From Burkholderiales bacterium (GTDB taxonomy: Bacteria > Pseudomonadota > Gammaproteobacteria > Burkholderiales > Burkholderiaceae_E): a stretch of DNA of 62,857 bases. The position numbers were made by a program, and so were the translations under genes. Below are positions 45,310-55,000 of the stretch, one piece after another. How positions within the stretch are numbered: the stretch's first letter is position 1; every line of letters begins with the position of its first letter. Under the pieces are notes generated by a model, which was not told the origin of the DNA, made no database searches, and worked only from the letters and a program-made list of their open reading frames with translations. Location of the stretch: the NCBI GenBank assembly GCA_029977705.1, contig JAPOKJ010000017.1, forward strand, positions 1 through 62,857, read 5' to 3'.

Positions 45310-48300
45310 ATGAGCTCCGGTCCCCCGTCGCCCGATCCTGCTGCCAAGCCGCGCCGGCGCAGCCGCATCGGATCGGCGCGTTTCGGCCTGGCCCTGGCGG
45401 TCATCTTCTTCGTGGCGGGCGCCGTCCTGTGGGCGCGCGCCTCGGACTGGTTCGATCTGAATCGCTGGCGCGAGCCTGCCGAGCGCGAATTGAGCGAGCG
45501 GCTGGGCCGTCCGGTGGGTATCGGCCGCCTTGACCTGCGTTGGCGCGGCCTGACGCCTGAAGTCCACATTCAACAACTGACCCTGGCATCGCCCGAGGCG
45601 GGCACGGCTGCCGCGCCGATGCTCAGCATCGAGCAGGTTCGCATCAGCCTGGCGCTGCGCGCGCTGTGGGGCGGGCAGTGGAAGTTTCGTCGCATCGAAC
45701 TCGAAGGCCTGGATCTGAGGATCGAGCGCCTGAGTGCTCGGCGCTGGCAGGTGGCGGGCCAGACCATCGATCTGGACCAGCCCGGCCAATCCGGTGCCCT
45801 GGACTGGCTGATGGGCCAGCCTTCCCTGAGCATCAGCCGGGCCCGTGTGCAGATGCTCGATCGAATGGGCGCGGCGCCCCTGGTGTTCGAGCGCGGCGCT
45901 CTGGCACTGCGCAACGGCCTGCGTCAGCACCAGATCCGCGTGCAGGCCCATCAGCCGGAGGGCGCCAGCAAGGCCTTCGATGCCTTCGAACTGGTGGCCG
46001 AGATCGCGACCCGTCCGGGTGTGCGCCGCGATGACTGGAAGCAGTGGAAGAGCGAGCTGTATGCCAAGCTGGATGCCGCCGACGCTGCCCTCGTGCATGA
46101 CCAGTTATTGCAATGGACGGCGCTCGATTCGCCTCTGACGCGGGGTCGCATGGATGTGCAGGCCTGGGTGACCCTCGACAAGGGCCAGCCGCATGACGCC
46201 CGCCTCAAGTTTGCCGCCACCGATCCTGCCTTCAACTGGCCGGCCCACCAGAGCCCGCGTGGCCCGCAAGCCCTGGTGCTGCGCAGCGCCTCCGGTTATG
46301 TCGCGGCCACCCTGCCGACCGAGGGTGGCGCCCACCTGAAGATCTACAGCGCCCAGATCGTGGACCGGCGCGGCACCCAGGTGGCGGTCACCCAGGACGT
46401 CCATGAGCTGCGGCTCAACCGGCACGGCGACCTGCTCGCCGGCAAGTTCGCGGTGCAAGGCTTCAATGCGGCCAACCTTCTGGCGAGCCTGCGCGCCATG
46501 CCTCTGCCCCAGGCTTTGCTCGATCGCATCGCGCCCTGGGATATCCGCGGTCAGGTCAGCAGCCTGTCCGTGCAATGGGACACCGTGGCCGGCCCGCGCC
46601 CGGACGGCGAACCGCCGGTGCGTTACAGCGCCCAGGCGCAATTCGACAAGCTCGGCTTTTCGCTGCGCGAGGTCGAGGAGAGCAGACGGGCCCCAGGATC
46701 ACTGCGGCTGCCAGCCTTCGCCGATGTCAGCGGCCGGGCCACGCTGGACGAGCGCGGAGGCACGCTCGAGCTGGACAGCCGCAAGGCGCAGCTGACGTTT
46801 CCGGGGCTCTTCGATGAGCCGGTGGTCCCGCTGGACAGCCTGAGCGGCCGGGTGCAGTGGGCGCTCATCTACGCCGGCGATGCGATCCGCGGCGCACGCA
46901 TCCAGATTCCGGGGCTGCGCTTTGCCAATGCCGATGCGGCCGGCCAGATTCAGGGCACCTACCAAAGCGGCGGCAAGGGCGCAGGGCTGGTCGACCTGAA
47001 GGGGCGTCTGGATCGCGCCACGGGCGATCGCACGGTGCGCTACCTGCCGCGCCGGATTCCGCAACCGGTACGGGACTGGGTGGCCCGCTCGGTCATCGGC
47101 GGCAGCTCCGGTGATGTGCAGTTCCGCCTGCGCGGCGATCTGTGGGATTTTCCGTTTCGCGAGCCCGACAGTGGCGAGTTCCTGATTCAGGCAAAGGTGC
47201 AGGGGGCGGACCTGAACTACTCGCCCAGCTGGCCCGGCATCAAAAACTTCGCCGGTGAACTCAAGTTCCTCAATGGCGGCATGGACATCACCATGGACAG
47301 CGGCACGATGTATGGCCTGAGCCTGCGCGATGCCCGTGCCCGCATGCCTGATTTCCGGGACCCGGTCCTGCTGATCGAAGGCAAGGGCAGCGGCCCGGCC
47401 CAGGACATGATCCGCTTCGTCAATGAAAGTCCCATCCTCACGCGCATCGACGACTTCACCCGCGATGTCCGCATCGATGGCGAGGCGCAATTGCAACTGG
47501 CCCTGCAGATTCCGCTGCGCGCCTTGCAGGAGGTCAAGGTCAGGGGCTCGGTCGACTTCCCCGGCAATCGCGTGCGACTCGATCTGCCCCTGCCCGAGTT
47601 CGAGGGCGTCAAGGGGCGCTTTGCCTTCGATGAACGGACGATCGCCATCGACGCCTTGCGGGCGCAACTGCTGGGCGAGGAACTCCTGGTCTCGGCGCGC
47701 ACGCCGGCCCCCGGCGAGGTGATGATCGAGGCACAGGGCCTGATGAGTGCCCGCAACCTGCAGCAACTGGTCCGCCACCCGGTCACCTCGGCCCTCAGTG
47801 GTGCAGCGCGCTTTCGGGCCCAGGTCCATGTCAAGGACCACCGGCCGGCGGTGCGGGTGAGCAGTGATCTGGTGGGCATGGCCAGCAGCCTTCCCGAACC
47901 CTTTGCCAAGAGCGCCGAGGCCCCGATGGCGCTGGAGGTGAGCACGCAGGCCCGGCGCTGGTCGGCAGGACCGACTGCTGCGGTGGCATCCGCCTATGAT
48001 GCCGACCGGGTCTCGGTCCGTCTCGGAAAGAACCTTGCGCTCGATATCGATCGCGAGCGCAATCCGGAAGCGCCAGCAGGCGAGCCCCTGAAAATCCGTC
48101 GTGCCGCCTTGCTGATCGCCCCCGATGCACAGGTCAAGGGCGCGCGTGCCGACAGCCTGCCGCAAGCGCCCTTGCCACCGCGCTCACGGGGCTTTGCGGT
48201 CGAGATCCGTGACCGCATGATCGACTTCGATGCCTGGCTCGCCTTGCTGGCCGCTGACGGGCCCGGCGGCGGCGCCGAAGGCGCGCAGCATCGTGGCCTG

Positions 48301-49473
48301 CGCGAGCGGCTGGCCGGCGATTTTGTGTGGCGGCCGCAGGAGGTGCGTCTGGGCAGCGATGTCCTCAAGGTCGGCGGGCGGCTGCTGCACGAGGTGTTGC
48401 TGGCGGCGCAAAGCACTGCGCCCGGCGGCGTGCCGCAATGGCAGATCGAGTTGCGAAGCCGCGAGGCCCAGGGCCAGTTGCTGTGGCAGCAGGCACCCGA
48501 TACCGGCGAGGCGCCGGCGCGCCTGCAGGCGCGCTTTTCCCGGGTCGACATCCCGCGCGAGCGCATCGCCGAAGTCGAGTCACTGGTGGTTGAGCCCCTG
48601 CGTCAGCAGCGCCTGCCCGAGATGCAGATCGAGATCGGCGAGCTCAGGTTCGGCAATGCGTCGCTGGGCAGTGCGCAACTGTCGGCAGGACCGGAGGGCC
48701 GCGATGGCCAGGCCTGGCGCATCCGGCAGCTGACGCTGAGCCAGGAGGCGGCCAGCATCCAGGCCCAGGGTCTGTCGCTGGCCGGCAAGGGGACCCAGAT
48801 CCATGTAACCCTGAAGGTGCAGGATGGCGGCCTGCTGCTGTCCAGGCTGGGCTATCCCGGGCTGGTCAGGGGCGGTGAGGGGGCCCTCGAGGCAGACCTG
48901 CGCTGGGACGGTTCGCCCCTGTCGCCCGATGCGTCCAGCATGGACGGCACGGTACATCTGAGCCTGTTGCGTGGCGAATTCCTCAAGGTCGAGCCTGGGC
49001 TGGCCAGCGGGCTGGGCAAGCTGCTCGGTGTGTTCAACCTGCAATTCCTGCCGCGTCGCCTGAGCCTGGATTTCTCCGATGTGTTCAGTGAGGGGTTTGT
49101 GTTTGACAGCGTCGATGGCAGTGCCCGCCTGCTCAAGGGCCTGGCCCATACCGATGACCTGCTGATGAAAGGTCCCTCCGCCACGGTGCGCATGAAGGGC
49201 GATATCAACTTCAAGAGCGAGCGGCAGAGCCTCATGGTGCGAATCGAGCCTGAACTCAATGCCGGCCTGGCCTCGCTGGCCTACGCGGCGGCGGTCAACC
49301 CGGTGGTGGGGCTGGGCTCGCTGATCGGCCAGTGGGTGCTGAAAAAGCCGCTCCAGAAGCTGTTCGAGATCGATCTGATGATCGCCGGTACCTGGGCCGA
49401 CCCGGAGGTCCGCCGCCTGCCCCGCGCCGAGACCGGGCCCGGTGCCCAACTGCCCTTGCCTGCCACCCGTTGA
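45310..49473 (+). CDS. yhdP: YhdP-type AsmA-like giant protein
   Basis: A 1387-residue protein with one N-terminal membrane helix (about 24-42) and a very long periplasmic region of beta-rich, groove-forming repeats (DUF3971 and AsmA-like C-terminal domain). Markers are DRTVRYLPRRIPQPVRDWVARSVIGG and the late VEPGLASGLGKLLGVFNLQFLPRRLSLDFSDVFSEGF. YhdP moves phospholipids between the two membranes in E. coli. I chose ATG 45310 because upstream codons are Pro-rich with no family match. It is divergent from glnE and followed after 9 bp by the hydrolase gene. Confidence 0.9.
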   Translation: MSSGPPSPDPAAKPRRRSRIGSARFGLALAVIFFVAGAVLWARASDWFDLNRWREPAERELSERLGRPVGIGRLDLRWRGLTPEVHIQQLTLASPEAGTAAAPMLSIEQVRISLALRALWGGQWKFRRIELEGLDLRIERLSARRWQVAGQTIDLDQPGQSGALDWLMGQPSLSISRARVQMLDRMGAAPLVFERGALALRNGLRQHQIRVQAHQPEGASKAFDAFELVAEIATRPGVRRDDWKQWKSELYAKLDAADAALVHDQLLQWTALDSPLTRGRMDVQAWVTLDKGQPHDARLKFAATDPAFNWPAHQSPRGPQALVLRSASGYVAATLPTEGGAHLKIYSAQIVDRRGTQVAVTQDVHELRLNRHGDLLAGKFAVQGFNAANLLASLRAMPLPQALLDRIAPWDIRGQVSSLSVQWDTVAGPRPDGEPPVRYSAQAQFDKLGFSLREVEESRRAPGSLRLPAFADVSGRATLDERGGTLELDSRKAQLTFPGLFDEPVVPLDSLSGRVQWALIYAGDAIRGARIQIPGLRFANADAAGQIQGTYQSGGKGAGLVDLKGRLDRATGDRTVRYLPRRIPQPVRDWVARSVIGGSSGDVQFRLRGDLWDFPFREPDSGEFLIQAKVQGADLNYSPSWPGIKNFAGELKFLNGGMDITMDSGTMYGLSLRDARARMPDFRDPVLLIEGKGSGPAQDMIRFVNESPILTRIDDFTRDVRIDGEAQLQLALQIPLRALQEVKVRGSVDFPGNRVRLDLPLPEFEGVKGRFAFDERTIAIDALRAQLLGEELLVSARTPAPGEVMIEAQGLMSARNLQQLVRHPVTSALSGAARFRAQVHVKDHRPAVRVSSDLVGMASSLPEPFAKSAEAPMALEVSTQARRWSAGPTAAVASAYDADRVSVRLGKNLALDIDRERNPEAPAGEPLKIRRAALLIAPDAQVKGARADSLPQAPLPPRSRGFAVEIRDRMIDFDAWLALLAADGPGGGAEGAQHRGLRERLAGDFVWRPQEVRLGSDVLKVGGRLLHEVLLAAQSTAPGGVPQWQIELRSREAQGQLLWQQAPDTGEAPARLQARFSRVDIPRERIAEVESLVVEPLRQQRLPEMQIEIGELRFGNASLGSAQLSAGPEGRDGQAWRIRQLTLSQEAASIQAQGLSLAGKGTQIHVTLKVQDGGLLLSRLGYPGLVRGGEGALEADLRWDGSPLSPDASSMDGTVHLSLLRGEFLKVEPGLASGLGKLLGVFNLQFLPRRLSLDFSDVFSEGFVFDSVDGSARLLKGLAHTDDLLMKGPSATVRMKGDINFKSERQSLMVRIEPELNAGLASLAYAAAVNPVVGLGSLIGQWVLKKPLQKLFEIDLMIAGTWADPEVRRLPRAETGPGAQLPLPATR

Positions 49474-49482
49474 GGAGATCGC

Positions 49483-50397
49483 ATGAGCAGATCCCGTCAT
49501 CTTGCCCTGGGCCTGCTGGCCCTGACCGCCTCGCTCCTGCTGGCAACGGCGGCGGCTGCCGCCCGGGAAGCCCTGTCCGAGCAGGTCATGATGATCCGCA
49601 AGCCTGGCCTGTTCGGACTCGAGCTGGAGGTCACCGTCCTGCGCCCGCCAGGGTCGGGACCCTTTCCGCTGGTGCTGATCAATCATGGCAAGGAAGCCGG
49701 TGATCCACGCCTGCAGCGCAGGGCCAGTTACCCGCTGGCGGCACGCTTTTTCCTGGCCCGCGGCTATGTCGTGGCCCTGCCGATGCGCCAGGGTTTCTCC
49801 CGATCCAGCGGGGCCTACATTGGCGGGGGCTGCAACGTCGAGAGCAATGGCCTGCAACAGGCCGAGGACGTCAAGGCCACGCTTGATCACTTTGTCGCGC
49901 AGCCCGACATCGATGCGCAGAACCTGTTGATTGCCGGTCAATCCCACGGCGGCCTGACCACCATGGCCTTTGGCACCCTGCAATACCCCGGCGTCAAGGG
50001 CCTGATCAATTTCGCCGGCGGACTGCGCCAGGAAACCTGTCCCGGCTGGGAGGCCACCCTGGCCCGCGCCTTCGGGGCCTATGGTGCCAAAACCCGCGTC
50101 TCCTCGCTGTGGTTCTATGGGGACAATGACAGCTACTGGTCGCGCCCGGTCTGGGAAGCCATGCACAAGCGCTATGTCGATTCGCTGGCGGCCGCCGCTT
50201 CGCCGGCCAGTGCGCAAATGGTGGCTTTCGGCACCTTTGAAGTCGATGCCCATCGGATGTTTTCCCACCGCGCCGGAGCCCTCATCTGGCAGCCCGAGGT
50301 CGATCGTTTCCTGCGCGAGCAGGGCTTGCCTCACCAAGTGCGCTTTCCCGGCTACCAGGCGGCGGCTGCAGCGCCGGACAGCGGCAGCGCCCGGTAA
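49483..50397 (+). CDS. Secreted dienelactone-hydrolase-like alpha/beta hydrolase
   Basis: The 304-residue protein has a signal peptide (about 1-27, LALGLLALTASLLLATAAAAA). The hydrolase core has LVLINHGKEAGDPRLQRR, YVVALPMRQGFSRSSG, the nucleophile motif GQSHGGLTTM, and FYGDNDSYW with the likely Asp. His in DAHRMFSH would complete the triad. In relatives this position between yhdP and tldD is often a carbon-nitrogen hydrolase; here it is replaced. ATG 49483 has GAGGAG 6 nt before it. Confidence 0.85.
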   Translation: MSRSRHLALGLLALTASLLLATAAAAAREALSEQVMMIRKPGLFGLELEVTVLRPPGSGPFPLVLINHGKEAGDPRLQRRASYPLAARFFLARGYVVALPMRQGFSRSSGAYIGGGCNVESNGLQQAEDVKATLDHFVAQPDIDAQNLLIAGQSHGGLTTMAFGTLQYPGVKGLINFAGGLRQETCPGWEATLARAFGAYGAKTRVSSLWFYGDNDSYWSRPVWEAMHKRYVDSLAAAASPASAQMVAFGTFEVDAHRMFSHRAGALIWQPEVDRFLREQGLPHQVRFPGYQAAAAAPDSGSAR

Positions 50398-50464
50398 GGG
50401 GACGACCCGCAGGTCGCGGTGCGAAGGCCTTCCAGCCGGGTCGTGTGGATTTGCCCTTGCCTGA

Positions 50465-50470
50465 TACGAT
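50465..50470 (+). promoter_or_regulatory. -10 hexamer TACGAT 6 nt before the tldD start
   Basis: TACGAT (5/6 to consensus) ends 6 nt before ATG 50477; there is no clear -35 at the right distance and no Shine-Dalgarno sequence. A leaderless start is possible but weakly supported. Confidence 0.3.
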
Positions 50471-50476
50471 GTCGCC

Positions 50477-51964
50477 ATGAAGATGACGCAACCCGCCACC
50501 CAGAAGCCTTATTTCGAAACCCTGTCGCAGGCCCGCGGCATCCTGCTCGAGCCCTTCGGACTCGACGAGGGCAAATTGCAGCAGGCCCTGGCGACAGTGT
50601 TCGAGCATCGCGTCGACTATGCCGACCTGTATTTCCAGTTCACCCGCAGCGAGGGCTGGAGCCTCGAAGAAGGCATCGTCAAGTCGGGCAGCTTTTCCAT
50701 CGACCAGGGCGTGGGCGTGCGCGCCATCACCGGCGACAAGACCGCCTTTGCCTACTCGGACGAGATCGGCTGGCAGCCGCTGCTCGATGCCGCCAGGGCG
50801 ACCCGTACAATCGCCCGCCAGGGCGCCGGCCGGGTCAAGGTGGCTGGGTCGGTGGCGCCGGTCAACAGCCATGAGATCCAGCGCCTGTACGGTGTGCAGG
50901 ACCCGATCCACTCGCTCAAGGCCGAGGACAAGGTCGCTGTGCTGGGCAAGGTCGAGCGCATCGCCCGTGCCAAGGACCCGCGCGTGGTCCAGGTGATGGC
51001 AGGCCTGGCGGCCGAATTCGATGTCGTGCTGGTGGCCCGCTCCGATGGGCTGATGGCCGCCGACATCCGCCCGCTGGTGCGCCTGTCGGTATCGGTGATC
51101 GCCGAGCAGAACGGCCGCCGCGAACAAGGCAGCAGCGGAGGCGGCGGGCGCTTCAATTTCGACTACTTCGACGATGCCCTGATCGAACGCTATTGCGACG
51201 AGGCCGTGCAGCAGGCGCTGACCAATCTGGAGTCACGTCCAGCCCCTGCCGGTACCCTGCCGGTGGTGCTCGGGCCGGGCTGGCCGGGCGTGCTGCTTCA
51301 CGAAGCAGTCGGTCACGGCCTCTAGGGTGACTTCAATCGCAAGGGCTCCTCGGTGTTCGCCGGCCGCCTGGGCGAGCGGGTGGCCGCCAAGGGCGTCACC
51401 GTCATCGATGATGGCACCATCGCCGATCGTCGCGGGTCGCTCAATGTCGACGACGAGGGCAACCCCACCCAGCGCAATGTGCTGATCGAGGATGGCATCC
51501 TCAAGGGCTATCTGCAGGACAGCCTGAATGCTCGTCTCATGAAGACCGCCATCACCGGCAACGGCCGGCGCGAATCCTTCGCGCACCTGCCGATGCCGCG
51601 CATGACCAATACCTTCATGACCTCCGGGGACCGCGATCCCCAGGAGATCATCGCCTCCCTCGACAAGGGCCTGTATGCCGTCAACTTCGGCGGCGGTCAG
51701 GTCGACATCACCAACGGCAAATTCGTGTTTTCCGCCTCCGAGGCCTACTGGGTCGAAAATGGCCGCATCCAGTATCCGGTCAAGGGCGCGACCATCATCG
51801 GCAACGGGCCCGATGCGCTGACCCGCGTTACCATGATCGGCAACGACATGCGCCTGGACTCCGGCGTCGGCGTTTGTGGCAAGGATGGCCAGAGCGTGCC
51901 GGTGGGCGTGGGGCAGCCGACGCTGCGCATCGAGGGGCTCACTGTGGGCGGCACCGCGGCCTGA
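50477..51964 (+). pseudogene. tldD: tldD metalloprotease gene with in-frame amber codon (TAG 51323-51325)
   Basis: The frame is 496 codons with the stop codon, the family length. TldD pairs with TldE/PmbA to form a heterodimeric metalloprotease that degrades unstructured peptides and processes some modified peptides. The zinc motif HEAVGHGL (about 275-282) is followed at codon 283 by TAG instead of Glu (family [18 protein letters not shown]), then the frame continues [19 protein letters not shown] to the normal C-terminus. A GAG-to-TAG change is the simplest explanation. The first part (282 residues) would lack the C-terminal domain; the distal part has only a GTG at 51353. Sequencing error or suppression cannot be excluded. 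No tldE/pmbA is in the window. Confidence 0.9.
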
Positions 51965-52028
51965 GACGCCGCCTTGACAGGTCGCCGGGGTCTGCGCATA
52001 GTCGAAAGCCACTTTCGACAGGCCCGAT

Positions 52029-55000
52029 GTGACCCAAGACCAGCATAGCGACGAACCGGCCAGCGCGCCCGCGCAGGCTGTCGGTCGCCGTCCCCGACGG
52101 CGCCTGTGGACCGTCCTGGGCGGGTTCGCCCTCGCAATCGGGCTCGGCGCCACCTGGGCGGTGCTCAAGCTGCCCGATTGGCTGCGCGAGCAGGGCCAGA
52201 CCCAATTGTCGCAATTGCTTGGCCGGCCGGTCAGTATCGAACGCGTCGAGTTGGGCCTGTTTCCGATCCGCGCCCGGGTGCAGGGCCTGCGCATCATGGA
52301 AGCCGATGGTTCCGCGCCCGGCTTTTCGCTGGGCGAACTGAGCACCCAGGTCGATGCCGGCTCCCTGATCAAGCGGCATCCGGTCATCAACGAGTTGAAG
52401 ATCGTCAAGCCCGAGCTCCACCTCGTGCGCTTTGCCGATGGCCGAACCAATATCGACGATGTCGTGCGCAAGCTCCAGGCGCGGCCCAAAAGCGATGGCG
52501 TGCCCCCGTTCTACATCGCCAACGTCGAGTTGTCGCAGGGGGCCATCCGGGTCGATGACCGAGTTGCCGGCGCGCGCCATGCGATCGAGGAACTGCAACT
52601 GGATCTGCCCTTCCTGTCGAGCCTGCCCGCCGACCAGCAGGTCTGGGTCAAGCCCGCCCTGCGCCTGAAACTGGACGGCCATCCGATCGTGGCCCGAGGC
52701 GAAACCCTGCCCTTCGAGGGCAGCAACAAGTCGCGCCTGTCCCTGGAAATCGCCGACCTCGACCTCGCCCCCTGGCTGGTCTATTGGCCGCGAACGGTCG
52801 CGGTCGTGCCGACGCGCGGGCGGCTGAGCACGCGCCTGCAGGTCGACTTCGAGCAGGGCGCCCAGACCCGTCTGGTGGTCGATGGCACGCTCGCCTTGCG
52901 CGAGGCTGGCCTGCAGCAGAATGCCCCTTCCGAGGCCCTGGAGCGGCTCGACCTGCAGATCGGCGAGGCCAGTATCGAGCGCTTCCAGCTGCAGGCGCTG
53001 GCCCGCAAATTCACCGCCTCCGGCCTTCGGCTGGTCAAGCCTGATCTCAAGCTGATGCGTCCGGCCGCGGCCCCCGCATTGGCGCAGGGTGGCAGCCAGA
53101 CGGCGCCACCGGCCACGCCCGTCGCTGCCCCCGCTGGAGCGCCTGCCACCACGCCACGGGCCCCTGCTCCGGCCCCCAAAGACAGCCCCGCCAGCACGAC
53201 CGCCGGGGCCGATCCGGCGGCATCCGCCCCCTTTGACTGGCAGCTCGGCGAGGTGCTGGTGACCCAGGGACGGGTCAGCTACGAGGACCCGGCCTTCCAG
53301 CCCAAGGCCCTGAAGCTGGTCCTGGCCGAACTTGAGGGCAAGGTGCAGGGGCTGGGCGCGGACCCGGGGCAGAAGGTTCAGGTGCAGGCCCAGGCGCGCG
53401 GCGAGCGTGGCGAGGCCCTGGGCATCGACGCGCGCTTTGCCCGCGACCCGGCGCAGCGCAGCGACCTGGAATGGCGGCTGGACAAGGTCTCGCTCACCGA
53501 CTGGTGGTGGCTGATCGAGCCGCATCTCATCAGTACGCCCAAGGGGGGCGCGCTGGCCTCGCAAGGCCGGGTGAGTTTTGGCGGCGGCAAGGAAGTCAGC
53601 CTCGATAAGGCCCGGCTGTCGCTGGGCGCGTTGCAATTGCGCAGCCGCAGCGGCATCGACTGGTTCAAGCTCGCCAGCCTGCAGATCGATGATGTCTCGC
53701 TCGATGCACAGGCCCGTCAGGTGCGACTCGGGCGCATCAACACCCAGAGCCTGAGCCTGCTGGCGCGCCGCGGTGCCGAGGGCGAGATCAGCCTGCTCGA
53801 AGTCCTCCCCGTCCCTGGCAAGGACACGGCATCGGCCAGACCCACCGGGCCGGCAAGGCCCGCGGAACCGGTCAAGGCCGCCCGTCCTGCGCGCACCAAA
53901 GAACCCGCCAGTCCAGCCCCGGCGCCGCCCCCGGAACGGCCCTGGCGCCTGCAGGTCGGCGATCTGCAGGTGGCTGGTTCACAGGTCGAATTGATCGACA
54001 CCCAGCGCGCCCGCGACACCGACATCAAGCTCGCGGACATCCGGTTGCAGGCGCGCGACCTGAGCTTTGAAGCCGGCACGCCGCTGAGCGGCAAGCCGCG
54101 CGAGAGCGTGCGGGCCGGCAGCCTGAGCCTGAATGCGCGCCTGAACAGCGCTGGCCAGATCGCCCTGAAGGGGCCCCTCCAGTTGCAGCCGCTGCGCGCC
54201 CAGTTCGAGGTCGAAGCCCGTGCCATCGACATCCTGCCCTTTCAGTCCTACTTCACCCAGCGCCTCAATGCCCTGGTGACCCAGGGCGAGGTGGAGGCCC
54301 AGGGGCGGCTCGATCTGGACCTGGGCTCTGGCAACCCGGTCAGTTATGCCGGGTCCGTCGGGCTGCAGCGCTTTGCCTCGGTGACCAAGGCCGCCAACGA
54401 TGACCTGCTCAAATGGCGAAGCCTTCGCCTGAGCCGCATGGCCTTTGCACTCGAGCCCTTCAAGCTCGACCTGGGCGATATCGACCTTGAGGATTTCTAC
54501 GCCCGCCTGATCATCTCCCCGCAAGGCCGCTTCAACCTCCAGGACCTTGCCGCCGCACCCGGCCCCGAACAGGCCGCTGGCGGGATGGCCACGCCAGCAC
54601 AAACGCCAGCCCAGGGCCCGACCCAGATGCAGTCCGCAGCGCAGCCTCAGGCTCCTGCAACCCGCCCGGCGCCGGCTCAGCCCGCCCCGGCAGTGCAGCA
54701 GCAGGCCTTGGGCGAGGGGCCGACGGCCGTGCCGCAGGCCGCGCCCGCCGCGCCCCCGGCCGCTGCGGCGGCCGCCCAGCCCCCGGCCAATCCCCTGCCG
54801 GTGCGCATCGGCCGCATCACCCTGGCGCGCGGCCAGATCGATTTCAGTGACTTCTTCGTCAAGCCCAACTACTCGGCCAAATTGACCGACATGAGCGGCG
54901 AGATCGGCGAACTGACCCCCGAGCGTGCCGGTGCGGTTCGCCTGTCGGGTCGCGTCGACGGCACCGGCACCCTGGCGATCGAGGGTCAGATCAATCCGCT

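Noticed and set aside
51353-51964. The part of tldD after the amber codon as an independent gene
   Set aside because: It is the exact in-frame continuation of TldD with no ribosome site or N-terminal fold of its own.
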